Source of the DNA: Rheinheimera sp. UJ63
GTDB lineage: Bacteria; Pseudomonadota; Gammaproteobacteria; Enterobacterales; Alteromonadaceae
DNA: 64,000 nucleotides
Direction: 5' to 3'
Assembly: GCF_021568285.1 (NCBI RefSeq)
Contig: NZ_JAKGTQ010000001.1
Location: 434,001-498,000, forward strand
Shown here: positions 7,376-17,047 of the stretch, one piece after another
Position numbering within the stretch: position 1 is the first letter of the stretch
Layout of the letters: each line of letters opens with the position of its first letter
Program-made: the position numbers and the translations under genes
Notes under the pieces: generated by a model
The model's input: the letters and a program-made list of their open reading frames with translations, nothing else
What the model was told of the DNA's origin: nothing
The model's database searches: none

Positions 7376-7400
7376 GCTCGGTATCTGACCCCGAAGCTAC
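7376..7400 (+). repeat. 25-bp direct repeat, right copy
   Basis: Identical to 6,503-6,527, 873 bp away. It is followed by a reverse-oriented fragment of unit C and A copy 7. Confidence 0.8.
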
Positions 7401-7447
7401 CAAACAAGCTATTCAGCTAAGTAAATACCGCTTTGGTGGCTTTTATT

Positions 7448-7660
7448 CCCCCTTAGAGCGAGCCGACTGATCATCGTTGACCAAGGTTTTAAGAAAACGG
7501 GTGTTTGAGTGCGGCGACGAAGCATAGCGCGAGTTACGTTTTCGCCTTGGACAACGCATGAGCAGCCGGGCTTTCGAGCGGAAGTGGGGTCGCATTTTCT
7601 TTGGATACTTTCTTTTGGCGACGCAAAAGAAAGTATCTCGCCAACGGCGAAAACGTTTAG
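7448..7660 (-). repeat. Repeat A, copy 7 (inverted)
   Basis: Full A element with the CTATGCTTCG-type loop. It ends in GGCGAAAACGTTTAGC and is followed by an ATAACAATATAGGCCTTA segment also found after copies 6 and 8. Confidence 0.85.
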
Positions 7661-7692
7661 CTAAATAACAATATAGGCCTTAAATGACAAAC

Positions 7693-7730
7693 CACTCAGT
7701 GTTGCCACTAGGCGGGTTTCTTCGTATTGG
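7693..7730 (-). repeat. Remnant of tRNA-Arg terminator, ladder copy 1
   Basis: The segment AGTGTTGCCACTAGGCGGG and its flanks match the terminator just 3' of the tRNA-Arg at 8,593, up to the TATTGG that corresponds to the tRNA CCA end. It starts a 325-bp unit repeated at 8,018. Confidence 0.6.
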
Positions 7731-7772
7731 AAGGGTGTTTTGGGGCTAAAGACTAAACGTCCTCGATTTTAT

Positions 7773-7986
7773 CCCCCTTAGAGCGAGCCAGCTGATCATC
7801 GTTGACCAAGGTTTTAAGAAAACGGGTGTTTGAGTGCGGCGACGAAGCATAGCGCGAGTTACGTTTTCGCCTTGGACAACGCATGAGCAGCCGGGCTTTC
7901 GAGCGGAAGTGGGGTCGCATTTTCTTTGGATACTTTCTTTTGGCGACGCAAAAGAAAGTATCTCGCCAACGGCGAAAACGTTTAGC
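7773..7986 (-). repeat. Repeat A, copy 8 (inverted)
   Basis: Full A element with the CTATGCTTCG-type loop. With the preceding terminator remnant it forms one period of a 325-bp tandem duplication. Confidence 0.85.
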
Positions 7987-8017
7987 TAATTAACAATATA
8001 GGCCTTAAATGACAAAC

Positions 8018-8056
8018 CACTCAGTGTTACCACTAGGCGGTTTTTTTCTTATATGG
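8018..8056 (-). repeat. Remnant of tRNA-Arg terminator, ladder copy 2
   Basis: Diverged second copy (AGTGTTACCACTAGGCGG, then TTATATGG) of the terminator/tRNA 3' junction, 325 bp from the first copy. Confidence 0.6.
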
Positions 8057-8098
8057 AAGCGTGTTCTGGGGCCAAAGACTAAACGTCCTCGATTTTAT

Positions 8099-8290
8099 CC
8101 CCCTTAGAGCGAGCCGACTGATCATCGTTGACCAAGGTTTTAAGAAAACGGGTGTTTGAGTGCGGCGACGGTAGCGCCGCGCGAGTTACGTTTTCGCCTT
8201 GGACAACGCATGAGCAGCCGGGCTTTCGAGCGGAAGTGGGGTCGCATTTTCTTTGGATACTTTCTTTTGGCGACGCAAAAGAAAGTATCT
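8099..8290 (-). repeat. Repeat A, copy 9 (inverted, truncated)
   Basis: A element with the GGCGCTACCG-type loop. Its far end reads TATCTCACCGCAAGGTGAAA instead of the usual CGCCAACGGCGAAAACG. The same altered end occurs in the degenerate copy at 18,140. Confidence 0.8.
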
Positions 8291-8359
8291 CACCGCAAGG
8301 TGAAATGCTGACTTACAGCCATAATTGCCGCCTGCGTCAGTTTGCATCACGTCAGAATG

Positions 8360-8393
8360 AAAAAACCCGCTAAGGCGAAAGCCGTAGCGGGTT
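8360..8393 (-). terminator. Rho-independent terminator (duplicated copy)
   Basis: Minus strand: CCCGCTACGGC, loop TTTC, GCCTTAGCGGG, then a T run. It is the same outer stem as the tRNA-Arg terminator with a different inner stem. Confidence 0.65.
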
Positions 8394-8420
8394 CTTCGTA
8401 TATGGTGGACGCAGGAGGAT
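8387..8420 (-). pseudogene. tRNA-Arg 3'-end remnant
   Basis: 34 bases identical to 8,577-8,610, that is, the end of the terminator, the spacer and the last 18 bases of the tRNA-Arg gene including CCA. The rest of the tRNA is missing. The 190-bp spacing and the position 3' of an intact tRNA suggest an old attachment-site duplication. Confidence 0.7.
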
Positions 8421-8549
8421 AACAGGCGGCTATCCTGCCGCCTGCCCTGCGGGTCGCACTAAAGTGCGCACCAACTTATTCCCGATAAGTTGGTCGAACC
8501 TAACGGAGCTTCTCACCCGCCTGCGTCAGTTTAATTTAGGCTTAAATGT

Positions 8550-8583
8550 AAAAAACCCGCTTAGTGTTGCCACTAGGCGGGTT
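8550..8583 (-). terminator. Rho-independent terminator of the tRNA/csrA transcript
   Basis: Minus strand: CCCGCCTAGTG, loop GCAA, CACTAAGCGGG, then TTTTTT. It lies 10 bases past the tRNA-Arg CCA end. Confidence 0.85.
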
Positions 8584-8592
8584 CTTCGTATA

Positions 8593-8669
8593 TGGTGGAC
8601 GCAGGAGGATTCGAACCTCCGACCGCTCGGTTCGTAGCCGAGTACTCTATCCAGCTGAGCTATGCGTCC
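8593..8669 (-). tRNA. tRNA-Arg(ACG), distal copy
   Basis: A 77-base cloverleaf with acceptor stem GGACGCA/TGCGTCC, D arm AGCTCAGCTGGATAGAG, anticodon loop CTACGAA (anticodon ACG), T arm GGAGGTTCGAATCCTCC and encoded CCA. It reads CGU/CGC/CGA codons after deamination of A34 (family knowledge). It is identical to the copy at 8,732 and is the insertion edge of the accessory region to the left. Confidence 0.97.
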
Positions 8670-8731
8670 AGGGTGAAGCGTTTGTCTACATAATGATTAA
8701 AGTACTGTGTAAGGTACTGCCCAATTTAAGA

Positions 8732-8808
8732 TGGTGGACGCAGGAGGATTCGAACCTCCGACCGCTCGGTTCGTAGCCGAGTACTCTATCCAGCTGAGCT
8801 ATGCGTCC
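8732..8808 (-). tRNA. tRNA-Arg(ACG), proximal copy
   Basis: Same 77-base sequence as the distal copy, including anticodon ACG and CCA. It is preceded by tRNA-Ser by ten bases and followed by the second copy after about 60 bases. Confidence 0.97.
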
Positions 8809-8818
8809 ATCTTAAAAA

Positions 8819-8908
8819 TGGCGGAGAAAGAGGGATTCGAACCCTCGATAGAGTTTCCCCTATACACCCTTAGCAGGGGTGCGCCTTCAGCCACTCGGCC
8901 ATTTCTCC
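8819..8908 (-). tRNA. tRNA-Ser(GCT)
   Basis: A 90-base tRNA with acceptor GGAGAAA/TTTCTCC, anticodon loop CTGCTAA (anticodon GCT), a long variable arm (TATAGGGGAAACTCTAT) typical of serine tRNAs, T arm GAGGGTTCGAATCCCTC and CCA. The order csrA, tRNA-Ser(GCT), tRNA-Arg(ACG) matches that of enteric bacteria. Confidence 0.97.
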
Positions 8909-9071
8909 ACTCTGTGTTGCGGCGTGTATATTAATGTCTCAGGAAAATATGTCAAACAATTTTTGGAGCAGATCAGTGTGTTTGCCGACCTTTTAAACAA
9001 TTTGCTGGTTATTTAAGTCATCTTACAAGACAGAGTAAATAACCGGCTCTCGTTTAGGGTGTTTTGTACGC

Positions 9072-9272
9072 TTACTCAGTCTCGCTAAAATTGCCACCGT
9101 TGGTGTCTTTTTCAGCTTGAATACGCATATAAATTTCTTCACGGTGTACAGAAATATCTTTTGGTGCATTAACACCAATCCGTACTTGATTACCTTTAAC
9201 GCCTAATACAGTTACGGTAACTTCATCACCGATCATTAGGGTCTCGCCTACACGACGTGTCAGTATTAGCAT
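9072..9272 (-). CDS. csrA: Carbon storage regulator CsrA
   Basis: RNA-binding post-transcriptional regulator of 66 residues that acts as a dimer and blocks or stabilises mRNAs at GGA motifs. The sequence starts [20 protein letters not shown] and contains [16 protein letters not shown], which includes the conserved RNA-contacting Arg44 region. The C-terminal tail after EEIYMRIQ is variable in the family. The gene follows alaS and precedes tRNA-Ser, as in E. coli. An AAAGGAG sequence lies upstream of the ATG. No CsrB/C-like sRNA was seen in the window. Confidence 0.98.
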   Translation of the reverse strand: MLILTRRVGETLMIGDEVTVTVLGVKGNQVRIGVNAPKDISVHREEIYMRIQAEKDTNGGNFSETE

Positions 9273-9392
9273 TCTTTTGCTCCTTTGCCTGTCTATAGCA
9301 GTATTTGTTACTACTGCTTACTTTGCCGGTATGATAACCCAGCATTGTTCCTTTTAAAACGCTTCAATCAGCTTCATTATAGCTAAGCGGCA

Positions 9393-12014
9393 TTAAAGCC
9401 GCTCTTTTATATACGAAAAAGCTAATTCTAAAACTTTTGGTAAGTTTTCAACGTCAGTTGCGCCCGCTTGTGCCATATCTGGCCGGCCACCCCCTTTGCC
9501 ACCTAATTGGTTAGCAGCCCATGCGACTAACTGCCCAGCATGCACTTTGGCGGTTAAATCCGCAGTGACCCCAGCAATTAAACTCACTTTACCCTCTTGC
9601 GAACTGGCTAATAAAATCACGGTCGAGCCGAGTTTATTTTTCAATTCGTCTAACAAGGTACGCAAGGCTTTGCCATCTGTATCAGGTAATTGTTGAATAA
9701 GTACTTGTACACCGTTTAATTGCTGCACGTTATCGGTTAACGATGCGCCAGCATAACTGGCCAGTTTACCCTTTAACTGCTCAATTTCTTTCTCAAGCGA
9801 CTTAGCGCGGTCTAAGCTTTGCTGCACCCGCTCGGTTAAACTAAAAGTATCACCTTTTAGTAAAGCCGCCGCTTGCTGTGCTTGCGCTTCTAATTGCTGA
9901 ATGTAGCTAATGGCCGCTGCGGCGCAAACCGCTTCAATACGCCGAACTCCCGAAGCAATACCGCCTTCACTGACAATTTTGAAGACACCAATATCACCTG
10001 TTCTGTTGACATGGGTACCACCACAAAGTTCGATAGAAAAATCACCCATGCTTAACACACGGACTTCTTCATCATACTTTTCACCGAATAACGCCATCGC
10101 GCCGGCGGTTTTCGCATCATCAATCGACATAATGCGCGTTTGTAAGGCTACGTTTAATTGGATCTGCTGATTGACCAGCTGTTCAATCTGCTGCAACTCG
10201 GCGGCTTTCACCCCTTCAAAGTGTGAGAAGTCAAAGCGTAAGCGCTCTGGCCCCACTAAGGAGCCTTTTTGCGTGACATGCTCACCGAGCACTTGGCGTA
10301 ACGCTGCATGTAATAAGTGCGTTGCTGAGTGATTTTTGCGGATCGCATCGCGCCGCGCGGCATCAATGTTGGCATCTAAACGCATACCCACTTGCAGCGC
10401 CTGCTCGGCTTTACCTTGGTGGGCAAAGGCTTTACCAATTTTAACGGTATCTTGTACCGAAAAAAGTACACCTGCACTGTTATTTAAGGTACCGGTATCA
10501 CCCACTTGGCCGCCCGACTCCGCATAAAAAGGGCTGCTATCTAAAATCACTAACCCGCTATCACCCGCGGCTAATTGCGGCACGCTTTGGCCATCTTTTA
10601 AAATTTCAACGACCACTGCACTGCCCGCTTCTGCGGTATAACCGGTAAATTCAGTCTGCTGGTTGGAGCTCACTTGTTGATTGTAGTCCACACCAAAGTT
10701 GCTGGCTTGCTGTGCACGTTTACGTTGCTCGGCCATTGCGCTATCAAAGCCCGCTTGGTCAATCGTTAAGTTACGCTCACGTGCTACATCGTTGGTTAAA
10801 TCGACGGGGAAACCATAGGTATCATATAACTTAAACACCAGCGAACCGGGAATTTCGCTGCTGGTTAACGCCGCCAATTCGTCGTCTAAGATCTGTAAAC
10901 CACGCTCTAGGGTTTTACCAAACTGCTCTTCTTCCAAGCGTAACGCTTTTTCGATGATGGCTTGTTTCGTTAGCAACTCGGGGTAAGCTTCACCCATCTG
11001 CGCCGCTAATGCGGCCACTAATTTGTAGAAAAACGCGCCTTTCGCACCTAATTTATTACCATGGCGCACCGCACGACGAATAATCCGGCGTAGCACATAA
11101 CCGCGGCCTTCGTTCGATGGCATCACGCCATCAATAATTAAGAACGCACAACTACGAATGTGGTCGGCAATCACCCGCAACGACTTATCCGATAAATCGC
11201 TCGCGCCAGTAACCGCTGCAGCCGCGTTAATTAACGAAACAAAGGTATCCGTTTCATAGTTGCTGTGAACGTGTTGCAAAATAGCGGAGATACGTTCTAA
11301 GCCCATACCGGTGTCCACACTGGGTTTTGGCAGTGGCTGCATTTCACCGCTGGCTAAGCGGTTAAACTGCATAAAAACGATATTCCAAATTTCAATAAAA
11401 CGATCGCCATCTTCTTCCGGTGAGCCTGGTGGGCCACCCCAAATATCTTCACCGTGATCGTAGAAAATTTCAGTACAAGGACCGCATGGGCCAGTATCAC
11501 CCATTGCCCAGAAGTTATCTGAAGCGTATGGCGCGCCTTTGTTATCACCAATGCGGATAATCCGATCAGCTGGCACACCAATATCGTTAAGCCACAGATC
11601 ATAGGCTTCATCATCGGTTGCATAAATGGTGACTAATAATTTGCTCTTCGGCAGTTGCACCACTTCGGTTAAAAACTCCCAAGCATATCGAATGGCGTCT
11701 TGCTTAAAGTAATCACCAAAACTGAAATTACCGAGCATTTCAAAAAAGGTATGATGACGTGCGGTATAACCGACGTTTTCTAAATCGTTGTGCTTACCCC
11801 CCGCCCTGACACAGCGCTGAGACGAAACCGCGCGCGTGTAGTTACGTTGGTCTTGGCCTAAGAATACATCTTTAAACTGAACCATACCCGCATTGGTAAA
11901 TAACAAGGTGGCATCGTTACCTGGGATCAAGGAACTACTCGACACAATGCTGTGGCCTTTGCTGGCGAAGAAATCTAAAAAGGCTTGCCGTACTGCGGCA
12001 GATGTCATACTCAT
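9393..12014 (-). CDS. alaS: Alanyl-tRNA synthetase
   Basis: Class II synthetase of 873 residues, about the usual length, which charges tRNA-Ala. Domains in order: catalytic core (N-terminal [10 protein letters not shown], motif 2 region [18 protein letters not shown], and GMGLERI), tRNA-recognition helices, editing domain with zinc ligands HSATHLLH (about 563-570) and CGGTH, a coiled-coil region (about 715-755), and the C-terminal DHHA1 domain with [14 protein letters not shown]. It lies 24 bases after recX and before csrA, a conserved arrangement. Nothing unusual was seen. Confidence 0.99.
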   Translation of the reverse strand: MSMTSAAVRQAFLDFFASKGHSIVSSSSLIPGNDATLLFTNAGMVQFKDVFLGQDQRNYTRAVSSQRCVRAGGKHNDLENVGYTARHHTFFEMLGNFSFGDYFKQDAIRYAWEFLTEVVQLPKSKLLVTIYATDDEAYDLWLNDIGVPADRIIRIGDNKGAPYASDNFWAMGDTGPCGPCTEIFYDHGEDIWGGPPGSPEEDGDRFIEIWNIVFMQFNRLASGEMQPLPKPSVDTGMGLERISAILQHVHSNYETDTFVSLINAAAAVTGASDLSDKSLRVIADHIRSCAFLIIDGVMPSNEGRGYVLRRIIRRAVRHGNKLGAKGAFFYKLVAALAAQMGEAYPELLTKQAIIEKALRLEEEQFGKTLERGLQILDDELAALTSSEIPGSLVFKLYDTYGFPVDLTNDVARERNLTIDQAGFDSAMAEQRKRAQQASNFGVDYNQQVSSNQQTEFTGYTAEAGSAVVVEILKDGQSVPQLAAGDSGLVILDSSPFYAESGGQVGDTGTLNNSAGVLFSVQDTVKIGKAFAHQGKAEQALQVGMRLDANIDAARRDAIRKNHSATHLLHAALRQVLGEHVTQKGSLVGPERLRFDFSHFEGVKAAELQQIEQLVNQQIQLNVALQTRIMSIDDAKTAGAMALFGEKYDEEVRVLSMGDFSIELCGGTHVNRTGDIGVFKIVSEGGIASGVRRIEAVCAAAAISYIQQLEAQAQQAAALLKGDTFSLTERVQQSLDRAKSLEKEIEQLKGKLASYAGASLTDNVQQLNGVQVLIQQLPDTDGKALRTLLDELKNKLGSTVILLASSQEGKVSLIAGVTADLTAKVHAGQLVAWAANQLGGKGGGRPDMAQAGATDVENLPKVLELAFSYIKERL

Positions 12015-12038
12015 GAAAAATCCTGTTCAGTTGTTCGG

Positions 12039-12491
12039 TTAATCATTCTGGTCAAAGACCGCCCGGATTTGCTCGCTACTAAAGCCGCGACGCTGCAAAA
12101 AAGCCATACGTTTTGCTTTGTCTTTATAATCAACAATGGCTTTTTCACCAAATTTCTTTTGATAGGCTTGGCGGGCGAGATCCCACCAGTCTATTTCTTC
12201 TGCGGCAATCGCCGTAGCGAGTTGCTGCTCGGTCAATTTGTGTTGACGACACTCTTGCAAAATATAGCGGTAACCATAGCCTTGGCGGCAGCGGTTACGC
12301 AATATCATTAATAAAAAACGATCTTCATTCAGGTAGTTTTCACTACTGCACCAATCGAGCACTACCGCTAATTCTTCGGCTGTGGCGCCCTTTTGCTGTA
12401 ATTTAACAGAAAGCGCGGCCCGACTGTAATCTCGCCGACTTAAATAATTCAGTGCCGCTTGGCGTAATTCCCGCTGTCTATCTGCCGTCAC
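12039..12491 (-). CDS. recX: RecA regulator RecX
   Basis: A 150-residue all-helical protein that binds RecA filaments and limits their extension. The tandem three-helix repeats show in LNYLSRRDYSRAALSVKLQQKG, in the middle repeat around RCRQGYGYRYILQECRQHK, and in AKRMAFLQRRGFSSEQIRAVF. It probably starts at GTG 12,491, which overlaps the stop of the preceding membrane-protein gene (GTGA). In most gammaproteobacteria recX directly follows recA; here about 31 kb of other genes lie between them. Confidence 0.95.
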   Translation of the reverse strand: MTADRQRELRQAALNYLSRRDYSRAALSVKLQQKGATAEELAVVLDWCSSENYLNEDRFLLMILRNRCRQGYGYRYILQECRQHKLTEQQLATAIAAEEIDWWDLARQAYQKKFGEKAIVDYKDKAKRMAFLQRRGFSSEQIRAVFDQND

Positions 12492-13231
12492 ACTTCTAAT
12501 ACGCCATCTTGTTGTGATTTAACTTGCAGCGCAAACAGCTCATTAAATGACAAGAAAAAAGCAATATGTAACACCGGCATCACCACGATTAAGCCTAGGA
12601 AAAAGGTCGGAACCGTTAAGATAATCAGTAGCAAACTTAATAAACCAAAACTCACTAGGGCCGGAATGTTACGCCAGCAAGCAATAAAACTGGCTTGTAA
12701 TATGGTAAAAATGCGCTGTTCTTTTAAAAAATAAGCAATCGCCACGGCATAAGCAAACAGCATAGCGGTGATCAGGGTGGCAATTAATAACAAAAGTAAA
12801 GACCAGCTATAGCCCGCAGCGCCATCAGGGGATTCTTGTGCTAATTGCATGGTGGCAAATACATCAACGCGAAATTGCGCTAACGGAATAGAAATTAAAA
12901 AGTTAAGCGCGGCAATCACTAATAAAATGCGCCGAGTGGCGGGTTCCTTAAAGGGTTGGAATAACCAGTCGATACTGATTTTTTGTTGTTGCTGCACACC
13001 TAACACCGCGCGGTAAAAACCGGCTGTAATAAAGGGGCTGGCTAACACCGCAATAATCAGGGTGATCTCGTGCAAACTTGCCAATACGCTTAACGCGAGG
13101 GTCAGTAAAATCATCTGCACAAAAACGATGGGATATTGCTTAAAAATGCCCCAGGCGTTTTTTAACCACGCTATCGAGGCAGCTGCGCTGACTCTGCGGA
13201 TAATTAACTTTATTTGAAACGGCTTTTCCAC
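12488..13231 (-). CDS. BPSS1780-like multi-pass membrane protein
   Basis: A 247-residue integral membrane protein with about six hydrophobic helices (near residues 35-55, 58-75, 98-118, 140-165, 188-212 and 215-232). The pattern AWGIFKQYPIVFVQMILL followed by SPFITAGFYRAVL fits the BPSS1780 family, whose function is unknown. It overlaps recX by four bases and is probably co-transcribed with it. A strong terminator hairpin lies just upstream, so this gene likely begins the recX-alaS transcript. Confidence 0.75.
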   Translation of the reverse strand: MEKPFQIKLIIRRVSAAASIAWLKNAWGIFKQYPIVFVQMILLTLALSVLASLHEITLIIAVLASPFITAGFYRAVLGVQQQQKISIDWLFQPFKEPATRRILLVIAALNFLISIPLAQFRVDVFATMQLAQESPDGAAGYSWSLLLLLIATLITAMLFAYAVAIAYFLKEQRIFTILQASFIACWRNIPALVSFGLLSLLLIILTVPTFFLGLIVVMPVLHIAFFLSFNELFALQVKSQQDGVLEV

Positions 13232-13249
13232 AGGCTCTCCAAAACAACA

Positions 13250-13275
13250 CCGCTACACCAACACTGGTGTAGCGG
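13250..13275 (-). terminator. Terminator hairpin after the met operon
   Basis: An 11-bp perfect stem (CCGCTACACCA / TGGTGTAGCGG) with loop GTGT on the minus strand, followed by TGTTGTTTT. It separates metH from the next gene 20 bases on. Confidence 0.7.
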
Positions 13276-13358
13276 GAGTATGATACTGCAAAAGCCGATT
13301 AATTAAGAGACTGAATACCGGAAAAACTTCAGCTTAGCTTGCCAGATTAGCCTAAAGT

Positions 13359-15980
13359 TTAACGGATATTCGGGCCTAACCACATTTCTGCCGTTGCAAG
13401 GTCCCAGTCTTTGCGCTGCGCATAATCCGCTACCTGTTCGGCATCAATTTTACTCACCGCAAAATATTTACTATCCGGATGCGCAAAGTACCAACCACTC
13501 ACCGCCGCCCCCGGCCACATGGCGTAGCTTTCCGTTAATTTCATGCCGATTTGCGCTTCCACATCCAGCAACTGAAACAGCGTGCCTTTTTCGGTGTGCT
13601 CTGGGCAGGCCGGATAACCCGGTGCGGGTCGGATCCCTTGGTATAATTCACGAATTAACTGTTCATTATCCAAAGTTTCATCGGCAGCATAGCCCCAATA
13701 CTGGCGGCGTACTTGCATATGTAAATACTCGGCTAAGGCTTCTGCCAGTCGATCGGCCAAGGCTTTGACCATGATGCTGTTGTAATCGTCATGCACTTTG
13801 ACAAATTCAGCAGCAAACTCATCGGCACCAAAACCGGAGGTAACCGCAAAGGCGCCAACATAATCGGCAATACCAGAGCCGACGGGGGCAATAAAGTCAC
13901 TTAAACAGCAGTTTGGGGCATTGTTACGCAGGGCTAATTGCTGCCGCAAACCGTGTAAACGGCAGCGCTCAGTTTGCCGACTGTCGTCGGTATAAATAAT
14001 AATGTCGTCGCCGTCACTATTGGCCGGAAAAAAACCAAAGGCGGCTTTGCCAGCAATGCGTTTTTGCTGGATCATCTGATCCATCAAGGCATTGGCGTCT
14101 TGATACACTTTACGTGCTTCTAAGCCCACTTCGGGGTGATTTAAAATTGCCGGAAACTTGCCCGACAATTGCCACGTTAGAAAAAACGGTGTCCAATCAA
14201 TATAGTCGCGTAATTGTTGTAAATCGACATCTTGCCAATAATGCACACCGGGCTGCACAGGGGCCGGTGCCACTTTGGTTAAATCGAGTTGAAACTTGTT
14301 GTCGCGTGCCGCGCTTAAACTGAGCATTTTCTCGCCCGGGCGACTACGCAGATGCTGCTCCACCGCGATACGATATTCTTCGGTTACACGCGCTAAATAA
14401 GGCGGTTTGGCGTCTGCACTGATTAACGATTGCACCACCGATACGCTACGAGAAGCATTCGGTACATACACCACGCCATGCTGGTAATGCGGTGCAATCT
14501 TCACTGCGGTATGCGCTTTAGAGGTGGTAGCGCCACCAATTAATAACGGAATAGTAAAACCTAAGCGCGTCATTTCTTTAGCCACATACACCATCTCATC
14601 AAGCGACGGAGTGATCAGGCCCGACAAACCAATCACATCGACATTACGTTCTTTGGCAACCCGTAAAATCTCTGCGCACGAGACCATCACGCCTAAATCA
14701 ATCACTTCAAAGTTATTACATTGCAGCACCACGCCCACAATGTTTTTGCCAATGTCGTGCACATCGCCTTTTACCGTGGCTAACAAGATTTTACCTTGCG
14801 CTTGGCCACCCGCTTTGTCTTGTTCAATATATGGCTGCAAGTAGGCCACGGCTTTTTTCATAACCCGCGCCGATTTAACCACTTGGGGTAAAAACATCTT
14901 ACCTTCACCGAACAAGTCACCCACCACGTTCATGCCGTCCATTAACGGCCCTTCAATCACGTGTAAGGGCTTTTCTGCTTGTTGCCGTGCTTCTTCAGTA
15001 TCTAATTCAATAAAATCGGTAATGCCTTTAACTAGCGCGTGCTCTAAGCGTTTGCCCACTGGCAAGCTGCGCCAAGCATCATCGACTTTTTCAGCCACAC
15101 TGCCATCGCCTTTAAACTGGGCTGCGACTTCCAATAAACGTTCGGTACCATCGTCGCGTCGATTTAAAATGACATCCTCTACCCGCTCACGCAGCAATAA
15201 CGGAATATCATCATACACCGTTAACTGACCCGCATTAACGATACCCATATCCATACCTGCGGCAACCGCATGGTATAAAAATACCGAGTGAATGGCTTCG
15301 CGCACGGCGTCATTGCCACGAAACGAGAACGACACATTCGACACACCGCCAGAGATTTTAGCGTAAGGGCATAACCGTTTAATTTCACGCGTGGCTTCAA
15401 TAAAGTCGACCGCGTAATTATTGTGCTCTTCAATACCGGTGGCGACCGCAAAAATATTCGGGTCAAAAATAATGTCTTCGGGTGGGAAGCCAACCTGCTC
15501 GGTCAAAATGTTATAAGCCCGTTGGCAAATTTCAACTTTGCGCTGCTGCGTATCCGCTTGGCCTTTTTCATCAAACGCCATCACTACCACGGCCGCACCG
15601 TAACGTCGCAATAAGCGTGCTTGCTGTAAGAAGGGCTGCTCACCTTCTTTTAATGAAATAGAGTTAACAACGGCTTTGCCTTGAATGCACTTTAAGGCCG
15701 CTTCGATCACTTCCCATTTAGACGAGTCAACCATGATCGGCACCCGAGAAATATCGGGTTCAGAAGCGAGCAAGGTTAAATAACGCACCATGGCGGCTTT
15801 GCTATCGAGCATCGCCTCGTCCATATTGATATCGATAATTTGCGCGCCATTTTCAACTTGCTGCCTTGCCACATCGAGCGCGGCTTCGTAATCGCCTTTT
15901 AAAATCAGTTTTTTAAAGCGTGCCGAACCGGTTACGTTGGTGCGCTCGCCAATATTGATAAATCGTGCTTGCTGTCGCAT
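13359..15980 (-). CDS. metH: Methionine synthase, folate/cobalamin/activation part (split MetH, second half)
   Basis: Carries the C-terminal three modules of cobalamin-dependent methionine synthase in 873 residues. The pterin-binding module starts right at the N-terminus ([33 protein letters not shown]). The cobalamin module has [13 protein letters not shown] with the Co-ligating His, plus [15 protein letters not shown]. The AdoMet-dependent reactivation domain has [15 protein letters not shown] near the C-terminus. The homocysteine module is encoded by the separate upstream gene. I take the ATG at 15,980, which shares its A with the upstream stop codon (TAATG); a GTG two codons earlier is less likely. 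Translation is probably coupled, so both halves are made in equal amounts. Confidence 0.95.
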   Translation of the reverse strand: MRQQARFINIGERTNVTGSARFKKLILKGDYEAALDVARQQVENGAQIIDINMDEAMLDSKAAMVRYLTLLASEPDISRVPIMVDSSKWEVIEAALKCIQGKAVVNSISLKEGEQPFLQQARLLRRYGAAVVVMAFDEKGQADTQQRKVEICQRAYNILTEQVGFPPEDIIFDPNIFAVATGIEEHNNYAVDFIEATREIKRLCPYAKISGGVSNVSFSFRGNDAVREAIHSVFLYHAVAAGMDMGIVNAGQLTVYDDIPLLLRERVEDVILNRRDDGTERLLEVAAQFKGDGSVAEKVDDAWRSLPVGKRLEHALVKGITDFIELDTEEARQQAEKPLHVIEGPLMDGMNVVGDLFGEGKMFLPQVVKSARVMKKAVAYLQPYIEQDKAGGQAQGKILLATVKGDVHDIGKNIVGVVLQCNNFEVIDLGVMVSCAEILRVAKERNVDVIGLSGLITPSLDEMVYVAKEMTRLGFTIPLLIGGATTSKAHTAVKIAPHYQHGVVYVPNASRSVSVVQSLISADAKPPYLARVTEEYRIAVEQHLRSRPGEKMLSLSAARDNKFQLDLTKVAPAPVQPGVHYWQDVDLQQLRDYIDWTPFFLTWQLSGKFPAILNHPEVGLEARKVYQDANALMDQMIQQKRIAGKAAFGFFPANSDGDDIIIYTDDSRQTERCRLHGLRQQLALRNNAPNCCLSDFIAPVGSGIADYVGAFAVTSGFGADEFAAEFVKVHDDYNSIMVKALADRLAEALAEYLHMQVRRQYWGYAADETLDNEQLIRELYQGIRPAPGYPACPEHTEKGTLFQLLDVEAQIGMKLTESYAMWPGAAVSGWYFAHPDSKYFAVSKIDAEQVADYAQRKDWDLATAEMWLGPNIR

Positions 15981-17047
15981 TACCACTCCACCGAAAAAGC
16001 TTCTAACCCAGCCAAATGAAAACTATGGTCGGGTGTTTTAGGTTGACGGGCCGGCAAACCTTGCACCGCTTGGCTGATTGCAGCGATATGTTCCGGCGTG
16101 GTGCCACAGCAACCGCCAACAATATTTAAGAAACCTTGCTGCGCCCAATCGGCAATTTCTGCCGCCATCTCGGTTGCGCCTAAATCATATTCGCCAAATT
16201 CATTGGGTAAACCGGCATTCGGGTGTACCGAGACAAAAGCCGAGGAAATACCAGACAGGGTTTCGACATAGGGCCGCAGTAAATCTGGGCCTAAGGCGCA
16301 GTTTAAACCAAAGCACACCGGCTCAACATGGGCTAACGAATGATAAAACGCTTCGGTAGTTTGCCCTGACAAGGTGCGACCCGAGGCGTCAGTAATGGTA
16401 CCGGAGATCATCACCGGTAAACTATAACCGAGCTCGTCAAACACCTGTAATACAGCAAAAGCCGCCGCTTTTGCATTTAAGGTATCGAAAATGGTTTCAA
16501 GCATAATGATATCGGCACCGCCCTCAACCAATGCCAGCGTGGCTTCCATGTAGGCGATGACTAACTCATCAAAGCTAACATTACGATAGCCTGGATCATT
16601 GACATCAGGTGAAATTGACGCTGTACGGTTAGTGGGCCCTAACACACCGGCGACATAACGCGGTTTATGCGGTTCAGTTGCTAAAAATTCGTCACACACT
16701 TGGCGTGCTAAGGCTGCTGCTTCGCGATTAATCCGCGCGGCTAAGTGCGACATGTGATAATCGGCCATCGCGATGGTAGTGGCATTAAAGGTATTCGTTT
16801 CAATAATGTCAGCGCCCGCTTGCAAATACTGCCGATGAATATCGGCAATTAACGCCGGTTGCGTTAGCACGAGTAAATCATTGTTGCCTTTTAAATCAGA
16901 GGCCCAATCGGCAAATTCGCTGCCACGATAGTCTGCTTCATCCAAAGTGCGCTGCTGGATCATGGTGCCCATGGCGCCATCCAGAATGAAAATGCGTTGC
17001 TGTAGCTGCGCTCGTAGGGCAGCGGGTGTCAATTTGCTTCGATTCAT
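15980..17047 (-). CDS. metH: Methionine synthase, homocysteine-binding part (split MetH, first half)
   Basis: A 355-residue protein matching only the N-terminal TIM barrel of MetH, which binds homocysteine through zinc. It begins with [16 protein letters not shown], contains [12 protein letters not shown], and has the three zinc Cys in CFGLNCALG and [11 protein letters not shown]. The protein ends at the linker that leads into the pterin domain in full-length MetH ([11 protein letters not shown], then stop). The sum of both halves (355 + 873) equals the usual ~1,227 residues. The ATG immediately follows the metA stop (TAAATG). Methyl transfer requires it to work with the second half. Confidence 0.94.
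   Translation of the reverse strand: MNRSKLTPAALRAQLQQRIFILDGAMGTMIQQRTLDEADYRGSEFADWASDLKGNNDLLVLTQPALIADIHRQYLQAGADIIETNTFNATTIAMADYHMSHLAARINREAAALARQVCDEFLATEPHKPRYVAGVLGPTNRTASISPDVNDPGYRNVSFDELVIAYMEATLALVEGGADIIMLETIFDTLNAKAAAFAVLQVFDELGYSLPVMISGTITDASGRTLSGQTTEAFYHSLAHVEPVCFGLNCALGPDLLRPYVETLSGISSAFVSVHPNAGLPNEFGEYDLGATEMAAEIADWAQQGFLNIVGGCCGTTPEHIAAISQAVQGLPARQPKTPDHSFHLAGLEAFSVEW

Noticed and set aside
1-8590. Class 1 clinical integron
   Set aside because: No intI1, qacE-delta or sul1 is visible, the attC sites are heterogeneous and the other cassettes are environmental types.
13359-17047. metH frameshift or pseudogene
   Set aside because: The two frames meet at a domain linker with a clean TAATG overlap and lose no residues. 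Both halves keep all catalytic motifs.
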